Shown: piece by piece, positions 24,601-39,159 of the stretch
Layout: each line of letters opens with the position of its first letter
Numbering within the stretch: position 1 is the stretch's first letter
Assembly (NCBI GenBank): GCA_049724395.1
Contig: JAUGWO010000178.1
Location: forward strand, 52,583 to 116,582
Reading direction: 5' to 3'
Length of the DNA stretch: 64,000 nucleotides
Origin: Spongospora subterranea f. sp. subterranea
Taxonomy: Eukaryota > Endomyxa: Phytomyxea > Phytomyxea > Plasmodiophorida
Notes under the pieces: model-generated
Databases searched by the model: none
What the model was told of the DNA's origin: nothing
What the model saw: the letters and a program-made list of their open reading frames with translations, nothing else
Program-made: the position numbers and the translations under genes

Positions 24601-25001
24601 ACACAAACCCCTCATCCAACAATTAGATAAGTGACTGCACAAATTCGAACCAGGATTGACAGTTAAGCTGATAGAATAGTTCATCACGGGAGCAACGTCA
24701 CCAATGTTGGTCCGAACAGATGTATTGAATAATACGTTCTTGCGACCTACAATAAAAATATGAGATTTACACTGCTTGAGCATATAAGCTTCCTCCCACC
24801 TCCAAACAAAAGGATGTGAGATCCGTTGCTGGCAGTAGTATGCAAAGCACGAGGTGAAAGTACAGACGAGCAGTTCGTCGTAGAATTGGGAAACAGACAT
24901 CGAGCCCGGGATTCCAGTTCAACCCATGCATGTAGGGGATGAAGGAACACGAACACCAACGCGATTGATGACCTTATAGACGCTATGGAATGAATGGGCA
25001 T
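18664..25001 (-). CDS. Giant kelch/EGF-repeat type I membrane protein (attractin/MEGF8-like organisation)
   Basis: A multi-exon gene for a cell-surface or secretory-pathway protein. The start at 25001 gives a hydrophobic signal sequence (SIALVFVFLHPLHAW). Kelch blades follow with GG and W motifs: HILLFGG; LIMFGGYSQLCADYCN joined to VWEF; LMIIYGGHRIHESLSEVWEF; FLYIYGGVYANINQ with DFWKLDLRNNRW; LYLFGGFYDEF with DTWQFDL; LVLVGGIGRD with NDVWAIEL, about six in all. EGF modules include CVCSDGFFGNDC, CLFGTCRCQENWFDDDC, CVAGKCQCFDGYRGIKC and CSGHGLCEPLGTCIC. Near 20.4 kb there is a CSSCPEGTV cysteine module. The last exon (18664 to about 20050) encodes about 400 acidic Ser/Thr residues in degenerate repeats of about 44, then a transmembrane helix and a 22-residue tail. 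About a dozen introns were verified by phase. Exons between 20.75 and 22.6 kb are unresolved, so two genes remain possible. Confidence 0.72.
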
Positions 25002-25815
25002 GCCTGTTATAATCACTATCAGACTGTATTGAGGCCTATTCACTCCCAACTGTGCAGAACGGAAACAGCGACGCATGTCACTTTGGGGATCAAGACCAGC
25101 CAATACCTAAATCTGGGCGGGGACTGCTTCGGTAACACCAACAACAGCACCATCATCATGACAGGACTGCGAGACCGTGGTAACGTCGTAACGACCTGCA
25201 CAGCGATCGGTATCTGAGATGTGCCCAATGGCAACACAAGTTTCTGATAGCTTGTTGGCGCATGTTTATTTTACGGTTGACACGCAAGGTTGCGTCTTGG
25301 ACTGTGATCAGGCTCGGCTACAGGTCTACAGTAGCGATAATTGAAGTTGGATGTTTTCATTTCAGTAATTGTTGCTGTGTATCATTCGACACCCTCACGT
25401 TATTCTGGTTCGTCACGAATGCGCAGCACTGCTGGAGCACAACACATTGATTATTGAATCAGAGATGGCCGTAACAGCCCGATAAAGTAATGGACTCATT
25501 ATTCTTCAACTTTAGCAACACAGTTGAGTCAATAACTATCGTATCCCTCAGTTTCGTAAAGATGCAGCATTTGGCAAGATTATTTTCGGGAACGGTAAAA
25601 CAACGACTGAATGAAAGTCAGAGCTTCACCTGATAACGTATCACCAGCAACTGAATTACGTTGATATAACAGGTGTCATCTTACGAAACAAACGGTCTCT
25701 AGCGGAATATATGATCCCAATAGCAATGTCTGGAAATGTGACGGCTCTCACGTTTTATAACTACAATCACTGTCAGTGCTATTCCCCAAAATAATGGTTT
25801 TCAATCATTCACTCA
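25002..25815. other. Intergenic region
   Basis: No supported gene. It is the divergent upstream region of the kelch/EGF gene and whatever lies at 25816. Short frames on both strands near 25.0-25.25 kb overlap each other and show no family motifs. Confidence 0.5.
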
Positions 25816-26199
25816 ATGATTTCAGATATGGCTACTGTTTCGAGACCAATTAGCAATGTGGCGACTGCAGAAGACTGTGGTCGACCCGATATGTCCACTG
25901 AGGGTGCGATTCAAAATACTGTTGCGACAATAGCTACAACACAAGCCAGTGCGACATCTGCGGATTCGTGCGTTGCTGAACCAGTGTGCAAAGAGGTTCA
26001 AGTCTGTGAGATCCTCTCAGTTTTATCTGTGTCTGATGAATCTACAAACATGTTAACATCTGATGTCTCCCATTCGCCGTCGTCTGTTTCAACTGGCATT
26101 CTTCGATCAAATTCCACCGGTTCTTCCGTTGTTGCTGTCAGAAGTCTTTGGCGTGATACCGCGATTATAATCGGCAGCCATCGCTCACTTCTTTTATGA
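25816..26199 (+). CDS. Hypothetical Ser/Thr-rich ORF
   Basis: A 127-residue frame, possibly starting at the second Met (DMATVSRPISNVATAED). It is low-complexity in Ser, Thr, Ala and Val and ends in a basic/hydrophobic tail. It lies 90 bp upstream of the armadillo-like gene and could be thought its first exon, but the downstream frame has a TAA just before its own ATG and no acceptor joins the two in phase. It may be a small gene or a 5' leader ORF. Confidence 0.3.
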   Translation: MISDMATVSRPISNVATAEDCGRPDMSTEGAIQNTVATIATTQASATSADSCVAEPVCKEVQVCEILSVLSVSDESTNMLTSDVSHSPSSVSTGILRSNSTGSSVVAVRSLWRDTAIIIGSHRSLLL

Positions 26200-26289
26200 T
26201 TTTTGTTTTGAATAAACGTTGGAGACGATCGATTTCGGGTACGTTTGTTTTCAGCATCTTGAAATGGTTGAAGGCTGCAGTAAATCCCA

Positions 26290-29025
26290 ATGAGGGAAGC
26301 TGTGCCAATTTCTGCTCAAAATCGCTCGGGTAAAGACGCCTTGTTCAATCGAGTCATCGGTCTGTTCAACGACCGATATACACAATCACTAAGAGAGCGC
26401 CAAGCAAATGCGATCTTGAATACAGCGCAGGCCCATCGAGATGGGTTCGCACTTGATAAACTGAATGATGTCGCGACGATAATTCGGCTGTCTTTTGACG
26501 CCATATATAAGGTTAATGGCCATTGCCCAGCATTAAAGCGCGCGCTCTGCGTTTTATTTGAGGTTATCTCGCTGGGATTTTGTACCGATCGAGCTTGGCC
26601 GGATGAGCAGATCCAACCCACCATTATTGCCATATTTCGGCAAATTATCTTGATATCGACATCTCATGCAGATATTGGTCAAAGGTTGCGGCTATCTGCA
26701 TTCTCGTGTGTTCGTGGATTTATAAATGGCGCAAAGAAGACCTCATGCCGCAGCAACGCATACCAGATGACGCATCATGGCCGCCTACAGTCCATTGCAG
26801 ACACTGGCGCCATACCTTGCGTTCTGGCTGCGTACCTGGAGATGGATTCTATCCAGCTGCTGTCCTGCTGTGGTCAACTGATCAGAGATCTGTCATTATC
26901 TCCGACAACAGGTCACGTTTTATTGTCGTACGATAATATCATTCCGGTATTACTCAAGCTGTTGGGCAAGCAGGTTCAGTTTCCTATAACCTCAATTGGA
27001 GTCGAAACCGTCTGGAATTTGTTTGAGCAATGTCCTGATCGATCAGGGATTGTATTAGGGGTCAATAGCATCGTCATCAGCCTTACCCATCTGGTATCAG
27101 GGCTGTTGAAAGGCGTTCTAAGCGCTAGAGAACGAGGTATTCGCAACCAGATCGTTTGCACATTAGCCAATATATCCAGAGTGCCAAAGATTGGAAATGC
27201 CTTTATCGTATCGGGATGTCTCTCAAAATTCACAACTTGCTCTGTTTCAATCGAGCTAGACAGTCAGTGGAGTTCAGGGCTATACGTAGAAGACATACAG
27301 ATGAAGAAATTAATGTGGACCATAATCGGGGATCTGGTAAATGAGTCTAGGTGCATCGGAATGTATGCAGAGAGCAGATTGATTCAAGGTTTACTTGTGT
27401 ACGCCGATATCTCTAGCCCCAAGACACCCTCCACTCTCAGGAACTTGATCGAATCTGATCTCAAGTCCTTAACCTTTACCGCGTTCTCACTGCTTCACAA
27501 ACTCGTACCAACGCTACCAAGAGTGTTCCACCGCGACGACGGCCTCAACAAGATCAGCAATCACATAACGACTTCCTCGTTGAAGAGGTACGACGACATT
27601 GACGTGATTTCGCTGGGTATAATACGTTCAGGGACTCGACACCAAGAAGACTGTTTCAAGACGGCGAACGTGATATGCGGTATATGTTGCGATGCACGTC
27701 GTTCAGTCCCGGTTCTTTCCGACTCATTACTTTTACTGGCCCATTTAACGACGAAATCGCCGCAAATTTCCAATTATATTCGCACATCTGGAGCACTTCA
27801 GAGCTGCCTTCACCATTTAGAGCGTCCAAAGGTGCCGGTTCATTTGCAAATAGCATCGTTATCATTGGCTGCAGCCGCATCACTTTCTAACGAAGTCAAT
27901 CGAGAGTTTATTCTAGATCGTGGCGTTATGCGGATGGCCTATGGTATGGTTTGCGAAGGGAATTACAGCCTTCGCCATATGGCAATCGCTTTTATCGACG
28001 ACATCACAAGCCAGAGCGCGAAAGCGACCCGACAGCTGGTTGAGCACCGTTCTCCTGACAGATCGTTAGGTGTAATTGAGACTCTGATGGCGCTATTGCA
28101 CAGCAATGTCAGACATATATCAACGGGCTGTATTCATGGAACAGTGAAGTGTTATGGAAACTGTGGCAGTTCGTCCCCTCCGGGTGCCAAAGGCGCCAGT
28201 ATCCATGACGAAACCACTGCGGACGCCCTGAGATTGGGCCCATTGGCGCATGTTCTGCAACGAGCTGTGGAATCAGGCAATCCTAAATCGGAATCGATGG
28301 AGGAATTTATCGAAATGCGAAAGGTAGTTCTTTATGCATTGAATGGAGGATGGCGACTGATCTGGCGAAAAATGGCCATAGGTTTGCATGTTTGACGAGA
28401 TACGCTTGTGCAATAAACGTGCATCGATATGCGACCAGCATGGAACGTTGTCTGCATTTCTAGCAGAAGACGAAAAGGCGTTCCGAATGGAAGCGGAAAC
28501 GCTGATCAGCAAAATCAATACGAGATTATCTGAAGCACAAACTGAGGCGCTCGCTTTACAGCAGGTAATCATTTATCATATGGGAATCTTGATTTATACT
28601 AATGAAACCTACAGATAAAAGAGCAACATTTCCAGGAATTCATTGCCAAGATTCGGTTATATATGGGCCAGAAAAATAGTCCAAAGGAGCTCAAGAACAC
28701 GTCCGGAGCTAGAACTCTTGTGGCGGTGTCTAAAGTCAAGCTCAACAAGGAGCAAAAGAAGGAAATGTGTATGGGAGCACTACAGAAGGAGAAGACCATG
28801 ATGCACCTTCTGGGCGACACATATAGTCAGTTGTACAACGACAAGGTCGTTCGCAGCACTAGATATTGTGATCAAGACGTTGACCCACCCGTTATCCAAA
28901 TTCCGTCACGAAAACCCGAAGACTACATCGACGACATAGTGCTGGAAGATCCTGTTCTCAACGAAATGAACAAAATTGCTCACAAGATGAAAGCAGATTC
29001 GTCAACGATAACTACTATTCCATAA
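26290..29025 (+). CDS. Armadillo/HEAT-like helical repeat protein with C-terminal coiled coil
   Basis: I do not recognise the specific family. Three exons fit in phase zero: 26290-28323, 28382-28564 and 28615-29025, with introns of 58 and 50 nt, about 875 residues. The first 678 residues form repeated helical pairs of armadillo type (IADTGAIPCVLAAYLEM, NIIPVLLKLLGK, VCTLANISRV, LASLSLAAAASLSNE). Exon 2 and 3 encode a charged helix (FLAEDEKAFRMEAETLISKI, QTEALALQQIKEQHFQEF) and a Lys-rich segment with KLNKEQKKEM, then an acidic tail. If the first intron is not used, the first product stops at 28395 and the coiled-coil part starts from its own ATG at 28388; the phase-zero fit and normal intron length favour one gene. 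Confidence 0.6.
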
Positions 29026-29209
29026 AAACAACAATTAATAATGGATGGGGCGATTTCACAATGGATGTGGTTACGCGTTATTTTCTAAGTTGGAGATTAA
29101 TAACTGTGAGTTACGAATGGTATGGACAGGACCGTAATCCTTCAACAAAGCAGTTAGCAGGAGACCATTTCGCAGTGATCCAGGCTGGGCCACCAATGAT
29201 GGGCGGCTA
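29026..29209. other. Short intergenic spacer before retroelement debris
   Basis: No gene seen. AT-rich sequence following the poly-A-rich stop region of the armadillo-like gene. Confidence 0.4.
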
Positions 29210-30680
29210 GAATTTCAGAACCACCTTCAACTGTTTGCTTTGATGCGACAGCAGATGTTACTCAGAGGTTAAAAACCCATGACGGGACCCGAAATCTCCC
29301 ACTAACTTCATCCCTCGTAGATGAATAGTTCTTGTTGAGTAAGAAGGCGTTCTTCCAAAAAATGGTAAGGCGCACAGAAAAACGCTCGCCCTGTGCGCCC
29401 AAACCGAAGAACTCAAAAATCACCAAACGCCGAACCCGCAAAACACAGAAACAAGCGTTCAGAACAAAACTCCAAGCGCGCAAATACCAGGTTTCATAAG
29501 GCGCACAGCTGGTACCGCCGTACATCAGTCTGTCGCGAAGCTCTCGGAACTTGCCAACGGGTAGGGCTTTGGTGAGCATGTCCGCGACATTCTCCTCGCT
29601 GGGGCAGTAGACCAGCTCGATCCGGTTTGCCTCAACCATCTCCCGTACGAAATCGAATCGAACGTCGATATGTTTCGTTCGCTTCCTCGATCCGCTGTTC
29701 GTGGCGAGCGCGATCGTGCTCTGGCTGCGACAAAGGTTATAGAAGACAACCAGAGCACGATCGCGCTCAGATCGAGGAAGCGAACGAAACATATCGACGT
29801 TCGATTCCATTTCAACGGGAGATGGTCGAAGGCAAACCGGATCGAGCTGGTCTACTGCCCCAGCGAGGAGAATGTCGCGGACATGCTCACCAAAGCCCTA
29901 CCCGTGGGTGGGCAAGTTCCGAGAGTTTCGCGACAGACTGATGGTACGGCGGTACCACCTGTGCGCGCGGGCGGGAGTGTTGAAATGACCGACGCGCTGC
30001 AGCTGGCTACACTGAGCTGCAATTGTGAGGAACAGTGTGTTTCTCTCCTGGCCCTGAGACCCGCAATCCCGGTCCGAGGTCCGACGAATTCGTGTGCTGT
30101 CCTAATACACAAATCAGAGTTCTAATCAGCGTGTTGACATCATGACAGAAACAGGTGGAATCACGGAAGCAGCCTCTCCGACCGGCCGAACGACCAGCGA
30201 TATGCATACTTCCCATCTTCGAGCTAGCCGAGGAAATATTCACGCCACCAATCAATTTCGGGTCTCGCCACGAATTCTTAACCTCTGATTAGCATCTGCT
30301 ATCGCATCAAAGTAAACGGTTGAAGGTGGTTCTGAATGCTTGGGGATTTCGTATCGCCGAGGCCTAGAACTTTAAGATCGGGAATAGGACGGAAATTTAG
30401 AGAGGGAGCAAACTCTGAAACCTGGTATTGGTGATTGCAGAGTTTAGCGTGTTCTTCGCGTGCGTTGCTTTTTTGCAGATGTATTTGCGCGCTTGGAGGC
30501 TTGTCCTGAATGCTTGTTTTCTTTGTTTTGCGGGTTCGGCGTTTAGTGATTTTTGAGCTCTCTGGTTTGGGCGCACAGGGCGAGCGGTTTTCTGTGCGCC
30601 ACGACCATTTTTTTGGGAACGTCGTTTGAGTAGAGCTGCTGTTTGTTCTTTGACTTGTTTATCTGCAAATTGAATCGAAG
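29210..30680. mobile_element. Ty1/copia LTR retrotransposon fragments in inverted arrangement
   Basis: Two copies of the end of a copia-type polyprotein (RNase H tail) face opposite directions. Both read SRKRTKHIDVRF, NRIELVYCPSEENVADMLTK and ALPVG, on the minus strand at about 29500-29760 and on the plus strand at about 29690-29960. Flanking non-coding blocks are also shared in inverted form: 29210-29270 matches 30280-30340, and 29340-29490 matches 30460-30640 (GCGCACAGGGCGAGCG), probably LTR parts. The polyprotein is otherwise missing, so these are dead remnants from at least two insertions or a rearrangement. Confidence 0.8.
29501..29966. repeat. 466-bp near-perfect palindrome (arms about 220 bp, 25-bp spacer)
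   Basis: Left arm 29501-29724 is the near-identical reverse complement of 29750-29966, with spacer 29725-29749. The tips read CGAGCGCGATCGTGCTCTGG and its complement. Both arms are copia RNase H sequence, with a few indels (for example CCGCTGTTCGTGG only in the left arm). Confidence 0.9.
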
Positions 30681-32053
30681 TATCTTCTAGAAGGGGTCGA
30701 CATATTTGTTCAAAATTATTTTAATCGCAAGTGTGCGAGCACTCCCAGCTTCATGTCGGAGAGATGGCTGGCCCTCACGTTTCAATAATATAAACCTCGA
30801 TCACTTATGGCTGCATGATTCACATACACATATTTCACCCCAAAAGATGATGTTTGACCAACCGTTTGCATTACGCCATGACTGCAGTAGGTACACACAA
30901 CAGGGTAACAATCAGGTAAATAACTGTCCTGGCAGTGTTGCGTAAAAACTAAGAGTTTGCGATTTATAAAAACGTTTTTACGCCCGTTTAATGTTGTTTT
31001 TTCCGTTTTTACGTACCCTCTGGACCGTATGAATTGTCAAAATCGAGAAAGTGCGTAGTCCCTTATGAATTGCCAAAAATTGATGGCACAATAAAAACAT
31101 GGGCTTTCCTCTGGTGGACCTTGAGCTTAATCTGCAACAGCGAAAAAGGCACCTGACAGGGTAGCCATTTTGGGTGTCGGTCATGATCTTTCAGATGCTC
31201 TGCAACGCTCAGCATTGGTAAGCATTGGGCATTTAGGGTCTTTCCTATCATCAGGCCCCGCTTCCAGGAATTCATCCTAGATGCTTGGCCCGGTACGCCA
31301 AAGATTTTGCAAACAAAAAGATGTTTGAAGATGAATTTATAAAAAACGAAAAGTCAGCATGACAATGTAATAACGGGATTTGCTTCGTTTCATTGTTGTT
31401 TTGATATGAAAATTTTCAAAAAAAAAATGCCGCCAAAAATGGCCTTAATCCCGAGCGGACTGCGATCATGGACAATTCATACGGGACAGAGGGAGTACAT
31501 TTTCAAACCTTTTTTTCACTGCGTTTTTACTGATTAGACACGCTGTTGAACAATTGCGCCACGGTCAGGACCTGGAATTGGGTCCAGTGCCTGGGGAGTT
31601 CGCTGATGCACCACACCAGCATCTTCAATAGATTCGTCCTTTGGCTTCGAGCTTTATGAAATGCGATCGCACTGCACAAGCTGGCCGTCCCGTGGCGATG
31701 GTGAACTTCAAGTGGTCGACAAAACCCTAAGAATGTGGCTACTTGGAGTTTCGACGGGGACCGGGATTCCGGTTTTACTCCTTCATTTTTATTATGTTTG
31801 TCAAAAAAACAACGTTTAAACGCGTTTAAACAAGTAAAAACGGTTTTGTGTTTGAACCGTTCAAAGAACGGTCCGTGTCGCGCATTGTGCGACTGCGATA
31901 ATCTGAGAAGCGGAGGTTGCGTCGAAATGTTACTCCCCCCACTCAGCTGATACGGGGTAACCCTAATTTATCCGGATCGGGGCTCATCTTCAATATCAAC
32001 ACACCGATCCTTTCATTCGTTCGACCGGGCGCAGACGACTCCTGAGCGAGAAC
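30681..32053. other. Non-coding region, no supported gene
   Basis: AT-rich, with long A/T runs and short frames on both strands. A 70-residue minus frame (31063-31275) has His/Cys-poor sequence and no recognised domain. It may be old transposon sequence, but I cannot show it. The final 100 bp are the upstream region of MCM6. Confidence 0.4.
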
Positions 32054-35309
<3,256 letters not shown>

Positions 35310-36022
35310 TGCACTACTGTCGCTGGTTCGCCTTTTACAATACAAGGATCTTCATTCATTATTCCGATCTGATCACTAGACTGTTGGAATAGCTGATGCC
35401 TGATAACAATAGGAAGAACAGAGACATGAAATTTGAACCTTTGATATTTTAGTCTTTTGAATATTTACCCCATAATCACTCTTCTTTTAATCTACAAGTA
35501 TTATTTATCCATAGTTCGATCAGTCTTGATAAAATTCCCAGTGCCAGCGGTGAATCTTTGAACCCTAATGTTTGCCCATGTTGAAAGCAGCATTGATGAC
35601 TGCCAGCGATTGAGGTACAGTGCGCAGACGACACCTTAGACGTGTATAGGCCATTGGGTGTAGTGGAGTTAGCTGGGCTGCGTCTGCGCCCGGAAATTGG
35701 CGATTCAAGTATCGCCGAGTGTTACGTGAACCGGTTGTCGCGGCGGTGGAGGAAAATTAACCAAGGGATTCCCAAGACAAAGTATTATAATCGCCGTGAA
35801 CAAGGGTAGGGGTCGGGAAACCTCTTCTGTCCTTATACTGGAAGGGACTGGCCCTGCCTGGAAGGGACTGGCCCTGCCTGTAATTCTTGGACACATCTCT
35901 GATTACACCCAGATTACAGGGCTTGTTTATGGGAGACATTGATCTTTTCTTTTGTCGTGTTTGGACTAGATATTGGATATAATCTACAGCTGACACACGT
36001 ACCCGTTCCGCTTCACCTCAAC
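35310..36022. other. Intergenic region with a 20-bp direct duplication
   Basis: No supported gene. A 20-bp unit (GAAGGGACTGGCCCTGCCTG) occurs twice in tandem at 35841-35880. Confidence 0.55.
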
Positions 36023-37419
36023 ATGACCAGTGGGCAAACATCGTTGTCGCCGTTTGTGATCAACGATTCCTCATCGTTATCGTCCATCCTGAAATTAGCA
36101 GTGTCCCATGCTGGGTTATCGGTCGATGATCCGCCTGTCAAACACGCCGAAGATCTGCTATCTAATCAGTTTTTCATGAATGCGTTTACCTTACGGTTCA
36201 AACGACAACGTACCGGAGGGTGGGATTGGCTACAACTTCCTCCATTTCTGCTACCCATGTGTCTTGCTGATCTCATCGGGCATTGCCTCGACCAGAAGGT
36301 CGACAGTGTTCAGTCTTGCTGTCAGGGCTTTCATATAGGTTCGCAATTTGTTAATCAAAATATATATTGTTTATCTACACATTTTTGAACGTTTAACGGA
36401 GTATTATCTTTGATATTGGTTTTGGATTTGTATTTCTCAGATCGCAGCGTTTATAGTCATTTTCATGGTACAGGTTCTTCCTCAATCGGCGATGCGTGCT
36501 TAGCGGACAATGCTGCATTAGCAGTCCTTCTTGGTCATTCAGGCAAAGTCACCGGGTCATTGTCTACAAGATGCAATATCTCAGCTGCGTTTGGCTCTAA
36601 GAACACTCCGACGCTGTCCTCAATTCGTCTCGACCACAATCCATCCACTGGTCCACTAGATTTCGGTTGCGGAATGGACCTGTTTGATAACTGCCATGGC
36701 GTAACTGGCCTTTCATTATCTCCTTTCAAAAAACGCAACTCCTCCCCTGTTCGGAAATCGCGTCACTTTTCTTCTCATATCAGGCGAAGAAAAGCAAACA
36801 CTGTCATATCTGGCCCAAGGAAACAATTTTCAAAAGCGTCCAGAAGAAATCCTCATAGGTCGGAGTCTTTTTCACCGAAAGATAAAATCGCTAAAAAGAG
36901 AACCCTAACGGTGAAAGAATCCCCTATAGAAACAGTGCCCCGACGAGACGGACGGGACATCAGGAACACCAGGACTGGTCGTAAATCGAACCTTTTCAAA
37001 GCCATGACAGCTGCAGCTGTAATGGATGAAATTGTCGCATTACCTTTCAACTTGGGCATGATTGAAGCTGTACCTCAATGTGATATATCTTATTCAACGA
37101 GCGATGGCGTAACTGATTCTGAAGAGACAGTTGATCGTGGTTCTAGGAGATCAAGTACCAGATCGGGGAGATTGACCAGTTCCTGTTACGATATGGAAAA
37201 ATGTAAAGTGGATGACGACATTCTTGAAAAAAAAGAAATTGTCATCGTTCGCAGGAAGTCTAAAGAGTGTAAGTGATGCCGTTATTTCTGGAAAGGTATT
37301 ATTCAGTGATATCAGGGATGATTCGCACAGGCAATTTTGTTAATGATGTCTTTCCCGAAGATATTTTTCCAAAGCGGAGAACATCAACAAACGGCGGAAC
37401 TGCAGTTGAATCTGTTTGA
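36023..37419 (+). CDS. Unrecognised basic protein, probably nuclear
   Basis: I do not recognise this gene. Three exons: 36023 to about 36339, about 36441-37270, and a last exon ending at 37419; the second donor is a consensus GTAAGT after CKxx (near 37271). The ATG at 36023 was chosen because the upstream frame is only a hydrophobic lead without support. The N-terminal 100 residues are hydrophobic/helical (FKRQRTGGWDWLQLPPFLLP). The middle is strongly basic and Ser-rich (RRKANTVISGPRKQFSKASR, PKDKIAKKRTL), suggesting nuclear localisation. The end is acidic then basic (VFPEDIFPKRR). About 440 residues. Confidence 0.55.
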
Positions 37420-38059
37420 CCTGCGACATTAAAACTATGAATCCATTAAAATAGCAATTTTGTTCCATAATAAAAACTATTCTTTACATCATGCAGTAGT
37501 ATCACCAGCACGTTGCTACAGCTGAGATGTAGATGACCTCCATTCACCGACCCTACAGTAGGTAGTTGACTGCAATCAATCACATTACGATGAGTCAAGT
37601 AGGATTTCAGGACTCGATTTACTAGATATTGAATCTATCGTTTAAATGATAATGTAACTTTATTTATGTATATTGAGATGCTGAATTCAGTTAAATAATT
37701 GTTGCCGTGGATTTCCAACCTGATTAAAAAGCAATGCTTTCATTATCTGCGAGCAGTGACCATGACAGTGCTCAAAAGCTAATTCGGACCTATAAAAGTC
37801 TCAGTTTGAGTTGGTTTCCAATGCAACAGCACACTCACGCCACTTCGGATGCATTTGCCAACTCCTGGGACACTTTCCTATCGGTCGACGGCTGATCGCT
37901 TCCAGAAACACCTCGTCTTACGTCATCGGCAAAGTCTAATTTGGTGTTTACTACTGAGATACGAGATGGAAGGCGTTGCCGATTTTCCGGATCCATAATA
38001 GATGACGACGATAATACCTAGATTCGGAACAAATAAAACAATGGGTTCACCGCATAGAT
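37420..38059. other. AT-rich intergenic region
   Basis: I see nothing supportable. Convergent 3' ends flank it. Confidence 0.5.
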
Positions 38060-39159
38060 CTACTTGTTCACCTTCATCCATAAATGCTTCCTGGACAAGA
38101 TATTCAAAACATTATTCCCTGTAGTGCTTAAAAAGTTTTCCACACGAAGCTCATAATATCTAAATATGAACAAAAGTCACCGGCATTGAAGGCTTACTTA
38201 TTTTGTGAATACCTAGAATAAAGTTTTCCCCAACGGATTTGAACAGCATTTCTGTCAGTAGACATGGTCCCATCGGGGCACAAATCTTCATGGGGCTTGT
38301 ATGCGGGGGGATAACACTGAAACACACCGAGTTCTGGCCTTTGCTTGGCTAATGATCGCAACGGGTCAATCACGATTGCTATCCATTTCGGTGTAAGTGT
38401 AGATTGCCATGACCTCAAAACATCAATTAAGGGTTGATTACCCTAGCAAAAACGGATACGATCGCTGACCATTGGGTAGATACGTCAGTCCCCGACAAAA
38501 AGCAATGTGAATATGCCTCAACGTCGAAAGGATGACTGTGATACCATCCGATAAACCTTTCATCCCTAGTCCGCTGAAGTTGCTCGCTCAGATCAACCTA
38601 AAAGCACTCAAAAAATAATTGAGAAACTGAATCCTAAGTACCATATGCTTGACGACGGTTTCGTCGTCAGCAACTACGCGCGATTCTGTTCCTTCGACAG
38701 GTAGTGCGAAACAGTCGGTAACTGCCGCGTTGATGAATAATCTAGGCCAATTACGTGTAATAACGATCTGACTAACCGATAATACACTGTTCATCGACTT
38801 TGCCAAGAAGAAGTCCCATGATTTCTAGAGGTTTAGAGCCTCTCTTTACTCCTGTTTCAACGCCAGCTAGTGCATGCTGCATCTATCGAATAATTTGTTA
38901 AAAACAAGAAATCACCTTTATATGAATTCGAGAAACCATTTTCATCGTTGCTAGTGCCGCGATTCGGCATGATGTAAACGGGCGTGGTCTAACCATTCAA
39001 CTTAAGAGCAGTGAACACGCACGACAAGCCCAAGCAAAAGTAATTGTCATACTCTGGGCTGGCCCTTAACCGCCTATCAGTATCATCTTCAACAGCTTGA
39101 TCGAAGCCGAATAGTTTATGATCCTCATTTCTGGGCCCATTCCCACAATCGCTGCTCAT
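38060..39159 (-). CDS. CSN5: COP9 signalosome subunit 5 (CSN5/JAB1-like JAMM deneddylase)
   Basis: CSN5 is the Zn metalloprotease of the COP9 signalosome that removes NEDD8 from cullins. The start at 39159 gives an acidic N-terminus with FGFDQAVEDDTDRRLRASPE, like the family's FxYDxAxQxxLxxxxPW. The MPN+ domain follows over introns of 33-60 nt: CRIAALATMKMV, MQHALAGVE, LEIMGLLLGKV (catalytic Glu), DCFALPVEGTESRV, IGWYHSHPFDV, FLSGTDVSTQ, WIAIVIDPLRSLAK, YPPAYKP, then RYYELRVENFLS near the C-terminus. The JAMM loop is HSH-x12-S-x2-D rather than the usual HSH-x7-S-x2-D, a five-residue insertion. Key His, His, Asp, Ser and Glu are kept. About 310 residues. An upstream in-frame Met at 39231 would add a hydrophobic lead and is less likely. 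Confidence 0.82.

Noticed and set aside
25816-26290. First exon of the armadillo-like gene
   Set aside because: No acceptor joins it in phase, and a TAA precedes the downstream ATG in its frame.
29262-29810. A 182-residue functional protein
   Set aside because: It is the tail of a copia polyprotein read through into LTR sequence, inside an inverted remnant.
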